A DNA stretch of 52,738 bases, taken from the NCBI RefSeq assembly GCF_003432075.1, contig NZ_QWBU01000020.1, positions 1 through 52,738 of the forward strand, given 5' to 3'. Below are positions 36,188 to 44,872 of the stretch, piece by piece. The DNA is from Shinella sp. WSJ-2. GTDB lineage: Bacteria; Pseudomonadota; Alphaproteobacteria; Rhizobiales; Rhizobiaceae. A model generated the notes under the pieces. That model made no database searches. It saw only the letters and a list, made by a program, of their open reading frames with translations, and was not told the DNA's origin. The number at the start of each line of letters is the position of its first letter. Position 1 is the stretch's first letter. The translations under genes and the position numbers were made by a program.

Positions 36188-36343
36188 ATGACCGACGCGC
36201 AGATCGGCCTTCTCGTCGCGACCCCCGTCATCATCGGCTTCGCCCTGATGCTCTACCGCATGGGCGTGCTCCAGGGCGCCGGCACAGTCTCGGCCGTCGG
36301 CGCTTCCGTGGTCATCGCCGCCGTACTGTTCTTCGGGCAATAA
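36188..36343 (+). CDS. Small membrane protein, 51 residues
   Basis: A 51-residue protein with two short hydrophobic helices (IGLLVATPVIIGFALMLY, then VSAVGASVVIAAVLFF). A good AAAGGAAAGG motif precedes the ATG. It is divergent from norE under a shared NnrR-type box and is followed nine bases later by a hemerythrin gene. I do not recognise a family. It may be an accessory subunit of a membrane complex of this island. Confidence 0.7.
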   Translation: MTDAQIGLLVATPVIIGFALMLYRMGVLQGAGTVSAVGASVVIAAVLFFGQ

Positions 36344-36352
36344 GGTGGAAGC

Positions 36353-36814
36353 ATGAGCGGACAAAACCTCACCGCCGCCGATATCGGTCGGCTGGAAACC
36401 CTGCATAGCGATCTACTCGACTTATGCCTGCGCCTCGAGGAAGCCGCCAGCGATCCCACCATCGCCGGAGAGCTGCGAGACCTCGCCGACGCCATCCCGC
36501 CGCTCCTGAAATCCGTACACGACCTAGAGGAGCGCCTGCTCTTCCCGGATTTCGACCGACACGCCGGTTCCTGCTTCGCCGCCATGACCATTGAGCGCCT
36601 GAAGGCCGAGCACCGCTGCGACCGACTGGCGGCGGAGGAACTGTCGCTCACGCTAAAGGCCGTCGCCGACGGCCGTTGCGGGCTTTCGCCAGACACCGTC
36701 GCACGCATGCTCGCCGGTTTTCAGGAAAGCCTGCGCCGCCACGTCTTTTCCGAAAAGATGATCCTCGAAAGCTTGCTTGCCGCAAAGGATGATGAGCGCA
36801 AGATTTTTGGTTGA
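36353..36814 (+). CDS. Hemerythrin HHE-domain protein
   Basis: A 153-residue four-helix protein with the spaced His/Glu pattern of hemerythrins: ETLHSDLLDL, SVHDLEERLLFPDF, LKAEHRCDRLAAEE and SLRRHVFSEKMILESLL. It probably binds a di-iron centre, and so could sense or bind O2 or NO. It shares the NnrR-box promoter with the 51-residue gene and ends eight bases from the convergent ubiV stop. Its precise role is unknown. Confidence 0.82.
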   Translation: MSGQNLTAADIGRLETLHSDLLDLCLRLEEAASDPTIAGELRDLADAIPPLLKSVHDLEERLLFPDFDRHAGSCFAAMTIERLKAEHRCDRLAAEELSLTLKAVADGRCGLSPDTVARMLAGFQESLRRHVFSEKMILESLLAAKDDERKIFG

Positions 36815-36822
36815 AATGCTTG

Positions 36823-37755
36823 TCATCCGCCCGCCGTGGTCGCGCTACGCCCCCGCGCCACCCAGGCCGCTCCCTCCTGCTGGTGCAGGAAGCCGTTCGA
36901 AAAGCGTATGCCTGGATAAGCCTTCTCCAGCTCTCGAACAGCCTCTTTCCCTTCGATCCGCCCATCGAGCGTCGCGCGGTAGAGAGCCGCTACCCTAACC
37001 ATGTCGCAATCCTGTGGAGAAAGCCTGACGCGGGTGAGGCCCGCCTCCATCAACACCGCGAGATCATCCAGGAGCACGACGCAACTGTTCGACATAGTCT
37101 GGACGCCGTTCAGGACGAGGAACGACTGTCGGTCGAGCGTGCGCAGCGGCAGGCCGTCGGGATCCTCACCGCAGATGAACTGGCAATTGTCCTTGGTCAG
37201 CCCCTTCGAGCGGGCATGGGCGCAGCGCGCGGAGATGGCGAGCGGCATGCGGCCGAAGGCGAAGAGTTCGAAGGCAAAGTCCGGCATGGCCTGCAGCATC
37301 TGCCGGATGGAGGTAGCGGGAAGCTCCGGCGGGAGACAGACCACATCCGCACCGCGCGCGGCAAGCGTGCGCGCCGTCGCGGCATTGTAGACATTGACCA
37401 ATGGGCCGATGGAATGCGGCCTCCCTTTGAGAAGCCCGAGGGCGGATAGGTCGTTTGCTTCCACTTTGTGGTGCGCGTCGCGAATGAGGTCGCGCACATG
37501 TCGGCTTTCGCGTTCCAGCGTCACCATGGCGAGCGTCGAGAGCGTCACCTGCTTGCCGGCGGCTTCCAGACGCTCGATAACGTCGGCAATATGCGGCTCG
37601 CTGAAATGCTGGCGCTTGGAGCAGACAGTCTCGCCGAGCGTCACGTGATCAATGTCCGCCTCATCGGCGATGCGGAAATAGAAATCCCGCCATTTCGGAC
37701 CGTCCCAGAGGTAGTAGATCGGCCCGAGGCTTAGCGCTGTCCGCCTGGTTTTCAT
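36823..37755 (-). CDS. ubiV: UbiV, O2-independent ubiquinone hydroxylation protein
   Basis: A 310-residue U32-type protein. With UbiU it hydroxylates ubiquinone intermediates without O2. The Fe-S cysteines are visible as ETVCSKRQHF and, further on, ARCAHARSKGLTKDNCQFIC. Its size and the neighbouring ubiU and ubiT distinguish it from true U32 peptidases. It starts eleven bases after ubiU and is the last gene of ubiTUV. Confidence 0.93.
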   Translation of the reverse strand: MKTRRTALSLGPIYYLWDGPKWRDFYFRIADEADIDHVTLGETVCSKRQHFSEPHIADVIERLEAAGKQVTLSTLAMVTLERESRHVRDLIRDAHHKVEANDLSALGLLKGRPHSIGPLVNVYNAATARTLAARGADVVCLPPELPATSIRQMLQAMPDFAFELFAFGRMPLAISARCAHARSKGLTKDNCQFICGEDPDGLPLRTLDRQSFLVLNGVQTMSNSCVVLLDDLAVLMEAGLTRVRLSPQDCDMVRVAALYRATLDGRIEGKEAVRELEKAYPGIRFSNGFLHQQEGAAWVARGRSATTAGG

Positions 37756-37766
37756 CGCTTCGTCTC

Positions 37767-38744
37767 CTATCGCCAGCGTTTGTCATAGGCGCCGGAGGTG
37801 GTGCGCTGCCCTTCGCTCATCGCCCGCAGCCTGGAAACGAGCGCAGTACGCTCCGTCGGGCTCGCGCGGAGCGCCTTCTTCAACGAGGACACCACCTCGG
37901 CGACATAGGCCTTGCCGCGCTGCCGCCCCTCGATCTTCAAGGCACACACGCCGGCCGCCTTCAGCGCATCGATCTCGTCGATCACATCAAGCGAAACAGG
38001 ATCTTCGAAGGCGTAGCCCTCCGTGCCGCCGACATCGAAGCGGCCCTTGCAGAGCGTCGGATAGCCGGAGGCCTCGCCGGGGCCGAAGCGGTTGATCGTG
38101 TAGGCGCCGAGTTCGGAAACGAGTGCGCCGGCCTCCTCCCGGTAACGGACATGGCTGGCCGGCGAGCAGACGCCGTTCATGTTGGGTGACTTGCCGGTCG
38201 CATAGGACGACAGCGAACACCGCCCCTCTGCCATGACGCAGAGGCCGCCGAAGGCAAAAACCTCCACCTCGCAATCGATCTGCCGCGTCAGCCGGGCGAT
38301 ATCCTGCACCGTCAGAACGCGCGGCAAGACCACGCGCTTGGCACCGAAGGCCTCGACGAGGAAGCGGATCGCATCGGGGTTGGAGGCCGACGCCTGGACA
38401 GAGACATGCAGTCGCTGCTCCGGATATCGTTCCGCTACATAGGCCATCAGCCCGAAATCGGCGATGATCAGGGCATCGGCCCCGATCGTCACCGCATCGT
38501 CGGCGGCGGAATACCAGAGCGCTTCGTCGCCCGCACGCATGAAGGTGTTGAGCGCCACGAAGGTCTGCACGCCCTTGCGGCGCGCGAGCGCGATGGACTG
38601 GCGCAGTTCCTCGCGGCTGAAGTTCAGGCCGGGGAAGTTGCGGGCGTTGGTCTCATCGCGAAAGCCGCAGTATATGGCGTCGGCGCCGGCCTCTATCGCC
38701 TCGCGAAAGGCGGCGGGGGTGCCGGCAGGGCAGATCAGTTCCAT
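37767..38744 (-). CDS. ubiU: UbiU, O2-independent ubiquinone hydroxylation protein
   Basis: A 325-residue U32-family protein. The N-terminus MELICPAGTPAAFREAIEAG and the cysteine block GLCVMAEGRCSLSSY...NMNGVCS fit UbiU, whose four cysteines hold a [4Fe-4S] cluster; a further Cys lies in YPTLCKGRFD. It forms a heterodimer with UbiV that uses prephenate as hydroxyl donor in the species studied. It overlaps ubiT by ten bases. Confidence 0.94.
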   Translation of the reverse strand: MELICPAGTPAAFREAIEAGADAIYCGFRDETNARNFPGLNFSREELRQSIALARRKGVQTFVALNTFMRAGDEALWYSAADDAVTIGADALIIADFGLMAYVAERYPEQRLHVSVQASASNPDAIRFLVEAFGAKRVVLPRVLTVQDIARLTRQIDCEVEVFAFGGLCVMAEGRCSLSSYATGKSPNMNGVCSPASHVRYREEAGALVSELGAYTINRFGPGEASGYPTLCKGRFDVGGTEGYAFEDPVSLDVIDEIDALKAAGVCALKIEGRQRGKAYVAEVVSSLKKALRASPTERTALVSRLRAMSEGQRTTSGAYDKRWR

Positions 38745-39241
38745 GCCGCGCCCCTCCCCCCGAGTGCCCGCGCCCGGATGTGACGTGCAGCCCCGCTCAC
38801 CAGTGGCGAAAACGGCCCTGCCAGCGCGCCGAGTTCGCGCGGCAGATCGATGGCGCTGTCATCAAGCGCATTGCGCAGCGCCAGCATGGCCTCCATGTCG
38901 CCGGTAACCGAGAGATCGCGCGAGAAGAACAGCGCATCGGCATCGCAACGCCCCTCCAGCAGGCCCAGCAGCAATGCGAGAGGCCCATCGATTCGCGCAT
39001 CCGCCAAAGGCGGCTCGCCACGAAAGACGGACAGCATGCGGGTCGCCGGCACGATGCGGAAATGCAAGGAAAGATCGGAGGGCGAGAAGCAGTAGCGGGT
39101 CTGCCTGTAGTCGCCGAGACGGTCGAAGAGATCCGGATGCCCCTTCAGCACGCCGGTAAAAATCGTGCGCGCGACGCGCTCCACGAACCAGAGCGGTGCG
39201 ATTTCGGCAGATTTTGCAAGAAGCGGAGAGAGATAGGGCAT
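38735..39241 (-). CDS. ubiT: UbiT, SCP2-domain ubiquinone accessory factor
   Basis: A 168-residue protein with an SCP2 lipid-binding domain (about 40-145; YRQTRYCFSPSDLSLHFRIV, DARIDGPLALLLGLLEG and FFSRDLSVTGDMEAML are typical of UbiT/YhbT). It is thought to hold hydrophobic ubiquinone intermediates for anaerobic synthesis. It is the first gene of ubiTUV and lies divergent from ubiD across a shared NnrR-type box. Confidence 0.9.
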   Translation of the reverse strand: MPYLSPLLAKSAEIAPLWFVERVARTIFTGVLKGHPDLFDRLGDYRQTRYCFSPSDLSLHFRIVPATRMLSVFRGEPPLADARIDGPLALLLGLLEGRCDADALFFSRDLSVTGDMEAMLALRNALDDSAIDLPRELGALAGPFSPLVSGAARHIRARALGGRGAAWN

Positions 39242-39299
39242 GCGGCTCGCCTTGGCGGGAAAGAACGCGCAAAGCCTAGGGAGCCGCGGCCCTCAAGTG

Positions 39300-39315
39300 T
39301 TTGCGCCAGCACAAA
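39300..39315. promoter_or_regulatory. NnrR-type box between ubiT and ubiD
   Basis: TTTG-CGCCAGCA-CAAA, 58 bases from the ubiT start and 33 bases from the ubiD start. Together with the next six bases it differs at one position from the norE box at 36121. Confidence 0.72.
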
Positions 39316-39348
39316 GACCAGGCTGTTTTTCCCCGGCAGAAGTTCGGC

Positions 39349-40860
39349 ATGAAACCCGAAAGCCCTATTCCCCGCCGCCATGACACCCTTCAGGATTTCG
39401 TCGCTCTGCTGGAGCAGCGGGGGCGACTGAAGCGCATCCACGAGCCTGTCTCGCTGGTGCACGAGATCACCGAAATCCATCGCCGCGTGCTGGCACAGGA
39501 AGGCCCGGCGCTGCTCTTCGAACAACCGGTTGATGCCGCCGGCACTGTCCAGCCCATTCCACTCCTTGCCAATCTTTTCGGCACCCGAGAGCGGATCGAA
39601 TGGGGTTTTGGCCTGGAGGCCGGCGGCCTACCGCAGCTTGCATCGTTTCTGGCAGACCTGCGCGATCCCAAGCCGCCGCGATCGATGCGGGACGCCTGGC
39701 AGAAGCTGCCGCATCTCAAAGCCGCGCTTTCGATGAACCCGCGCACCATCACCCGCCCGCCCTGCCAGCACACGATCTGGCAGGGGGAGGCCATCGACCT
39801 CGATCGTCTGCCGATCCAGACCTGTTGGCCCGGCGAGCCGGCACCACTGGTCAGCTGGCCCCTGGTGATCACACAGGCGCCCTACGACCCAGACGACACC
39901 AATGTCGGCATCTATCGCATGCAGAAGCTCGGCAAGAACCGGTTGATCCTGCGCTGGCTGGCGCATCGCGGTGGCGCGCGCCATCACCGGCTCTGGCAGG
40001 CACATGGCGAAAACATGCCGGTCGCGATCGTCATTGGCGCCGATCCCGCCACGATCCTCTCGGCGGTCATGCCCCTACCGGACGGCATGAGCGAACTGGC
40101 CTTTGCCGGCGTGCTCAGCGGCCGGCGGCAGCAGACGGCGCAGTGTGTCACCGTACCGCTGCCCATTCCGGCCGGCGCTGAAATCGTGCTGGAAGGCACG
40201 GTCTCCACGCGGGAAATGGCGGACGAAGGTCCCTATGGCGATCATACCGGCTACTACAATTCCGTCGAGGCCTTCCCGGTGCTGACGCTGTCGGCGATCA
40301 CCCTGCGGAAAAACCCGCTCTATCTCTCGACCTATACCGGACGCCCGCCTGACGAACCCTCGCGGCTCGGCGAGGCGATGAACGACCTCTTCGTGCAGCT
40401 GGTGAAACGGCAGTTTCCCGAAATCCGCGATCTCTGGCTGCCGCCCGAGGCCTGCTCCTATCGCGCCATGGTCGTTTCGATCGACAAGCGCTATCCGGGC
40501 CAGGCACGGCGCGTGATGATGGGGCTGTGGTCCATGTTGCCGCAGTTCAACTATACCAAGCTCGTCATCGCCGTGGATGGCGATATCGATGTCAAAAGCT
40601 GGCCGGATGTCATCTGGGCACTCTCCACGCGCTTCGACGCAAGCCGCGACCTTGTCGTCATCGAGAACACGCCGATCGACTATCTCGACTTCGCCTCGCC
40701 CAAATCCGGCCTCGGCGGCAAGCTCGGTCTCGATGCCACCAACAAGATCGGCGCGGAAACCGAGCGCGAATGGGGCCGCCCCCTCGCCATGTCGCCAGAG
40801 GTTACCGCACGGGTCGACTGCCTCTGGCAGACGCTCGGCCTCGGAGAGGTGACTGCGTGA
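39349..40860 (+). CDS. ubiD: UbiD-family prenylated-FMN decarboxylase
   Basis: A 503-residue UbiD enzyme that removes the carboxyl group of 4-hydroxy-3-polyprenylbenzoate in ubiquinone synthesis. The family block STREMADEGPYGDHTGYYN carries the catalytic Glu residues, and IYRMQKLGKNRLILRWLAHRGG is the prFMN/metal-binding region. The ATG at 39349 puts the start just downstream of the box. It overlaps ubiX by four bases (GTGA), and UbiX makes its prenylated flavin. A paralogue acting on another aromatic acid is possible, but the context favours ubiquinone. Confidence 0.93.
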   Translation: MKPESPIPRRHDTLQDFVALLEQRGRLKRIHEPVSLVHEITEIHRRVLAQEGPALLFEQPVDAAGTVQPIPLLANLFGTRERIEWGFGLEAGGLPQLASFLADLRDPKPPRSMRDAWQKLPHLKAALSMNPRTITRPPCQHTIWQGEAIDLDRLPIQTCWPGEPAPLVSWPLVITQAPYDPDDTNVGIYRMQKLGKNRLILRWLAHRGGARHHRLWQAHGENMPVAIVIGADPATILSAVMPLPDGMSELAFAGVLSGRRQQTAQCVTVPLPIPAGAEIVLEGTVSTREMADEGPYGDHTGYYNSVEAFPVLTLSAITLRKNPLYLSTYTGRPPDEPSRLGEAMNDLFVQLVKRQFPEIRDLWLPPEACSYRAMVVSIDKRYPGQARRVMMGLWSMLPQFNYTKLVIAVDGDIDVKSWPDVIWALSTRFDASRDLVVIENTPIDYLDFASPKSGLGGKLGLDATNKIGAETEREWGRPLAMSPEVTARVDCLWQTLGLGEVTA

Positions 40861-41429
40861 CGACGCAACGCGTCATCGTCGGTATCTCCGGCGCATCGGG
40901 CGCGGCACTCGGCGTTCGCATCGTCGAAAGGCTCGCAACACTGCCCGGTATTGCAACCCATCTGGTTGTCTCGGACGCAGCACGGCGCACGCTTGCGCTG
41001 GAATGCGGCCCCGATACGCTCGATCGGCTTATCGCTCTTGCTCAGCACCACCCGATCGACGATATCGGCGCCTCCCTTGCCAGTGGCTCCTTTCCGGTCC
41101 GCGGCATGGTCATCGCGCCCTGCTCCATGCAAACACTCTCTTCGATCGCGACCGGGCGAACCGAGACGCTGCTCACGCGCGCAGCGGATGTGCAATTGAA
41201 GGAGCGCCGCCGCCTCGTGCTGCTTGCGCGGGAAACGCCCCTGCATCTCGGACACCTGCGCAGCATGGTCGCGGCGACCGAGATGGGGGCCATCATCATG
41301 CCACCCGTCCCGGCCTTCTATCACTGCCCAAGCTCCGTCGCCGAGATCATCGACCACCTCGCCGCCCGCGCCATCGACCTGCTCGCGCTTCCTCACCCTC
41401 TCCTGGCAAAGAAATGGGAGGGCACCTGA
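40857..41429 (+). CDS. ubiX: UbiX flavin prenyltransferase
   Basis: A 190-residue flavoprotein that attaches a dimethylallyl group to FMN to make the UbiD cofactor. The Rossmann-like start IVGISGASGAALGVR is characteristic, with MVIAPCSMQTLSSIATG and RRLVLLARETPLHLGHLRSM further on. The start is GTG at 40857, overlapping the ubiD stop, so translation is coupled. The frame is open far upstream, but that part shadows ubiD. Confidence 0.95.
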   Translation: MTTQRVIVGISGASGAALGVRIVERLATLPGIATHLVVSDAARRTLALECGPDTLDRLIALAQHHPIDDIGASLASGSFPVRGMVIAPCSMQTLSSIATGRTETLLTRAADVQLKERRRLVLLARETPLHLGHLRSMVAATEMGAIIMPPVPAFYHCPSSVAEIIDHLAARAIDLLALPHPLLAKKWEGT

Positions 41430-41686
41430 TAGGAATTCGCCGCCCCGCACGAGAAACTGCTTCACAAGGGATTATGCAGGCTTCACGAGCTAACCTACGA
41501 GGAGCAACCTGGCGGATGGCCGAGGTTACTTTCGGAGATCAATGGAATTGGTCGTGCGCCATCCCTAAGACTGCCTGTAGCGCCAGATCTGCCGTTGTGT
41601 CAGGCTGTACTCAACATATTCTTGAAATAGCAAAGAAGGCGGAGAGCAATCGTTCTCCGGCCCTCATTTTCGGTCTTGAATCTTGT

Positions 41687-42124
41687 TTACAGGCCCATTT
41701 TAGCGATGGCCGCATCCAAGCGTTCGCGGGCTTTCTTCGGCAGCTTGCCGGTCTTGACGGCGTCGAGGTTAGCCGGTGTATCGCCGACGACGACAAGACC
41801 CACCATGCCCATGCCGACATGCGGCGTGCACTTCACGCCATAGGCGCCGGGCTTGTCGAAAGTGACCTTATAGGTCTCGTTCATCTTGCTCTTGAAGGCC
41901 TCCGCGCCTTCGGGGATGAAGTCCTTGATCGTCTCGACGTTGTGGCCCTTGTCGGTGGGTATGAAGGTAACCGTGTCGCCGGGGGCGACCTTCACGAAGG
42001 CGGGCTCGAACACCATGGCGCCCTCGGCACCCTTGTTGAGCATGTGTACTTCAAAATCTGCCGCACCGGCGGGAAGGGCAAGCGCGAAAAGGACCGCTGC
42101 TGCGCCGACGATGCTCTTTACCAT
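41687..42124 (-). CDS. paz: Pseudoazurin, blue copper electron carrier
   Basis: A 145-residue periplasmic cupredoxin. The signal peptide ends at about ALPAGAA (15-21). Type 1 copper ligands are H61 (DKGHNVE), C99, H102 and M107 ([10 protein letters not shown]). Pseudoazurin donates electrons to NirK and NosZ. The ATG at 42124 is preferred over an in-frame GTG at 42133. An Fnr-type box lies 79 bases upstream. Confidence 0.95.
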   Translation of the reverse strand: MVKSIVGAAAVLFALALPAGAADFEVHMLNKGAEGAMVFEPAFVKVAPGDTVTFIPTDKGHNVETIKDFIPEGAEAFKSKMNETYKVTFDKPGAYGVKCTPHVGMGMVGLVVVGDTPANLDAVKTGKLPKKARERLDAAIAKMGL

Positions 42125-42202
42125 AATACGCACTGGAGTTCTCCTTGCTGACGAACGTCAATCGTTCATGAGAAAGGGATAGGCCACGGGAACGCTCCGT
42201 TC

Positions 42203-42218
42203 TTTGACGTTGATCAAA
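42203..42218. promoter_or_regulatory. Fnr-type box upstream of pseudoazurin
   Basis: TTTG-ACGTTGAT-CAAA. The inner TTGAC-N4-ATCAA is closer to the classic Fnr consensus than the other boxes in the window, so this gene may answer to Fnr/FixK as well as, or instead of, NnrR. Confidence 0.72.
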
Positions 42219-42219
42219 C

Positions 42220-42518
42220 AACGGCGATAGAGTGGTCACCGGCGGTATGATCGGAGCATTGTTATCCGTCGCAATCGGAACGCCACATTGAAACGCTCGT
42301 TCCATCCCGACTACGATCACACTCATTGTCACTGGTTTGCTAAATGGCGTCTCTCGGTGGGCAACCGCAGTCGTCGTGATTCCTGGACGCCAACCACTGT
42401 TGGGAATACCACGACGTTTCCAGGAGTCTTGATTGTCTCTGGCTTGGCATACCTAACTGCACGATTAGATGCCCTTTGCGAAAATGGAACAGGCTGTTCC
42501 GCCAATGTTAAGATGGCC
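42220..42518. other. Intergenic stretch, nothing recognised
   Basis: Between the pseudoazurin promoter and the copCD stop codon there are short frames on both strands, but none with a ribosome-binding site or known domain. The base composition is less GC-rich than the flanks. It may be leftover inserted DNA. Confidence 0.35.
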
Positions 42519-44117
42519 TTATCGTGGTAGTTCAATCGTGTCTTCAAGCCGTACGAGTTCAAAATCACTGATGAGAATATCAACCCTCACGCGCCATTGT
42601 CCGGCAATGGGCAGGTTGACATCGGCGGCACGCCACACGCCGTCGGCGTGCAACATGGCTTTCCGGCGCATCGGCTCGATACCCGCTTGCGGATTGGAAA
42701 GCGCGAAAGCCACTTCTTTCGGCGTGATAGCCGTGAACTCCGGTGCCAGGATGATGGCGGACAGCCCGACCGGACCGGCGCGTCCGGGCGTGACAGCAAT
42801 TTCAGCCATCGCCTTGTCCGCATGGACATGGATCGACACCGGCTGCGCAGCTGCTATCGCCAGCGCGCGGGGCGGCGGCGTGAACCGCCATGTGGCGGCG
42901 ACAACAAAAATGACGAGGGCGATCATGGTCTCGATGATAGCAGCGCGGGCAAGCCGCCGTGCCGCGCCCTGCTCGCCGCGTTCGGCTGGTTTGGTAAAGA
43001 CCCAGCGATTGGCTGCCACGAGAAGAAACAGGACCACGAGCAGCGCCGTCTTTGCGAGAAGAACATTGCCGTAGGCCGTGGAAACGAGCGCATCGAATGT
43101 CTGGACCTGCACGATGGCCAACAGCAGGCCAGACGCGGTCAGTGCAGCGACGCAAACGGGAATAAGACGGGAAAAACGACCAAGCGCCTGCCGCGCAGCA
43201 TCGCCTCCATGTTGTAAAGCGTAGGCCAGTGGTGGGAGAGAGCCGATCCAGATGGCAATCGTGACTACATGCACGAAGACCGCCGGCCGCATCAGCCATT
43301 GCGGCGTCGCCGAACTCGCATGGCCACTCAATGCCATCGCCGCGCTTCCGGCGACAATTGCAACAAGCGATGCCGCGCGGCCCGAAACAGTCGTCCTTGA
43401 AGAGGTTGCGAGCGCCAGAAGAAACGCAGAGGAGAGCGCCATGACGGTCAGGCCGAAACTCGTCTCGAGGCCGGCGCTCCATACCGCGTGATCCGCCAGA
43501 CTGGAGAGCGGGGCGCCCAGGGCATCGAGCCCCTGCAATCCCAGAGAGACCGCCGTCCCCGAAATGCCGAGCAGCAGAGCTGCTCTTATAACCGGCAATC
43601 CATCGACGCCACCGGGGATCAGCCACCGGACGGCGAAAAGGCCCCCGATCCCGAAGAAGAGACCGGCATACATCGCGATGCGGGCAAGCCATAGCGCCAT
43701 CCTGACCGGCCAGTCGATCACCTCCCCGGCAGCCTGCGGCGCGTTGCTCGGCGCGCCAATCGAAAAGATCGTGGAACCCGCGATGGGATGTCCGTCCTCG
43801 GACACGACGCGCCAGGCAAGCACATGGGTTCCTACGGCAAGGTCGCCGGGTGCCGTGATCTCGAGCGTGCGATCGCGCAGAACGAATGTTTCCAGCGTCT
43901 TCGACTGCCCATCGGGCAGGATGAGCCGCAGCACGAGCGGCGACACCGGCTCGCTGAAGTACAGCGACAGGGTTTTCGGCGGCGCATTGACGACGGCGCC
44001 GTCAGCCGGCACCGCGCCCGTCAACGAGGCATGCGCCATCGCTGCCACAGCGAGGCAGTACCAGAAGATGCCGGTCAGAAAAACCTGGATACAGGATCGG
44101 CCAAGATGGTCCCGCAC
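42519..44117 (-). CDS. CopC-CopD fusion copper transport protein
   Basis: A 532-residue protein. Residues 28-120 are a periplasmic CopC domain starting AHASLTGAVPADGAVV, whose first His is a usual copper ligand, with EDGHPIAGS further on. Residues 135-420 are a CopD membrane domain with about eight helices (HVVTIAIWIGSLPPLAYAL). A C-terminal extracytoplasmic tail follows. CopC-CopD fusions of the YcnJ type import copper. The start is probably GTG at 44117. It lies downstream of a YcnI-like gene and likely supplies copper for NirK and NosZ. Confidence 0.9.
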   Translation of the reverse strand: MRDHLGRSCIQVFLTGIFWYCLAVAAMAHASLTGAVPADGAVVNAPPKTLSLYFSEPVSPLVLRLILPDGQSKTLETFVLRDRTLEITAPGDLAVGTHVLAWRVVSEDGHPIAGSTIFSIGAPSNAPQAAGEVIDWPVRMALWLARIAMYAGLFFGIGGLFAVRWLIPGGVDGLPVIRAALLLGISGTAVSLGLQGLDALGAPLSSLADHAVWSAGLETSFGLTVMALSSAFLLALATSSRTTVSGRAASLVAIVAGSAAMALSGHASSATPQWLMRPAVFVHVVTIAIWIGSLPPLAYALQHGGDAARQALGRFSRLIPVCVAALTASGLLLAIVQVQTFDALVSTAYGNVLLAKTALLVVLFLLVAANRWVFTKPAERGEQGAARRLARAAIIETMIALVIFVVAATWRFTPPPRALAIAAAQPVSIHVHADKAMAEIAVTPGRAGPVGLSAIILAPEFTAITPKEVAFALSNPQAGIEPMRRKAMLHADGVWRAADVNLPIAGQWRVRVDILISDFELVRLEDTIELPR

Positions 44118-44171
44118 GACAATCTCCGAAGGACAGATGGACCGGCGCCCGAAAGCGCCGCCTTTGCGGGT

Positions 44172-44702
44172 TCAGTGGCCGCTTACGGCCTCAAGCAGCT
44201 TCACGCCGGGGGCGGGAAGCTCGAGATCGTCCTCGGACTGGCCTGCGGCCGGGATTTCGATCCAGCGCTCAGCCACACCATCCGGGCACTCCTGCACTAC
44301 GGGGAAGTGCAGCGTTTCACCCGCCTTCAGATCCTTCGTCAGATAGACCCGCAGCACGAATTCGTCATATTCGTCGTCGCCGAGATTTCCGCCGCTCCAG
44401 ACGATTTCCTTCACGCCTTCGCTGGTCGGCGTGCCGTAGTAGTCGTAGGATTTAGCATAGGCGCCCTTGATCTTTTCAAGCGTCCAGCCGGCCTTCGGCT
44501 GCGGCTTCACCGCAATCACGCCTTCGGGGATCTGCACGCGCACCACATTGGTCGGCTTGCCCTCGCAGCCGTGCGGCACCTGGAAGATCGCGCGATAGGT
44601 CGAGCCGACCGGCGCCTCCTTCAACTGCAACGAAACATGGGCAAGGGCGGCGCTGGAACCGAGCGCAAGGGCGGCAACGGTTGCAAGTGTTCTTTTCAGC
44701 AT
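44172..44702 (-). CDS. YcnI-like DUF1775 copper-binding protein
   Basis: A 176-residue secreted protein. The signal peptide ends at SSAALA, directly before H22 (AHVSLQLKEAPVGSTY). The new N-terminal His and the conserved Trp residues (AGWTLEKI, EIVWSGG) form the Cu(II) site in YcnI proteins. It lacks an obvious C-terminal membrane anchor. It sits 54 bases before copCD, a pairing known from ycn-type copper import operons. Confidence 0.9.
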   Translation of the reverse strand: MLKRTLATVAALALGSSAALAHVSLQLKEAPVGSTYRAIFQVPHGCEGKPTNVVRVQIPEGVIAVKPQPKAGWTLEKIKGAYAKSYDYYGTPTSEGVKEIVWSGGNLGDDEYDEFVLRVYLTKDLKAGETLHFPVVQECPDGVAERWIEIPAAGQSEDDLELPAPGVKLLEAVSGH

Positions 44703-44872
44703 TGTCAGTCTCCAAGAGAGCCGGTCATCCCTGCCGGCAAGGTATGATGGAAAAAGGAAAGGAGATAGGAGCGCGAGGGCATGCAGCAGGCGGTCCGCTC
44801 ATGCAGCGATCAGGGCAGGGAAAACCTGCACAACATGCTCGCACGATGGCCTTGCCGGCACTGGCCCGGCGA

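Noticed and set aside
42288-42530. 80-codon plus-strand frame between pseudoazurin and copCD
   Set aside because: No ribosome-binding site, no family resemblance and an overlap with the copCD end; treated as non-coding.
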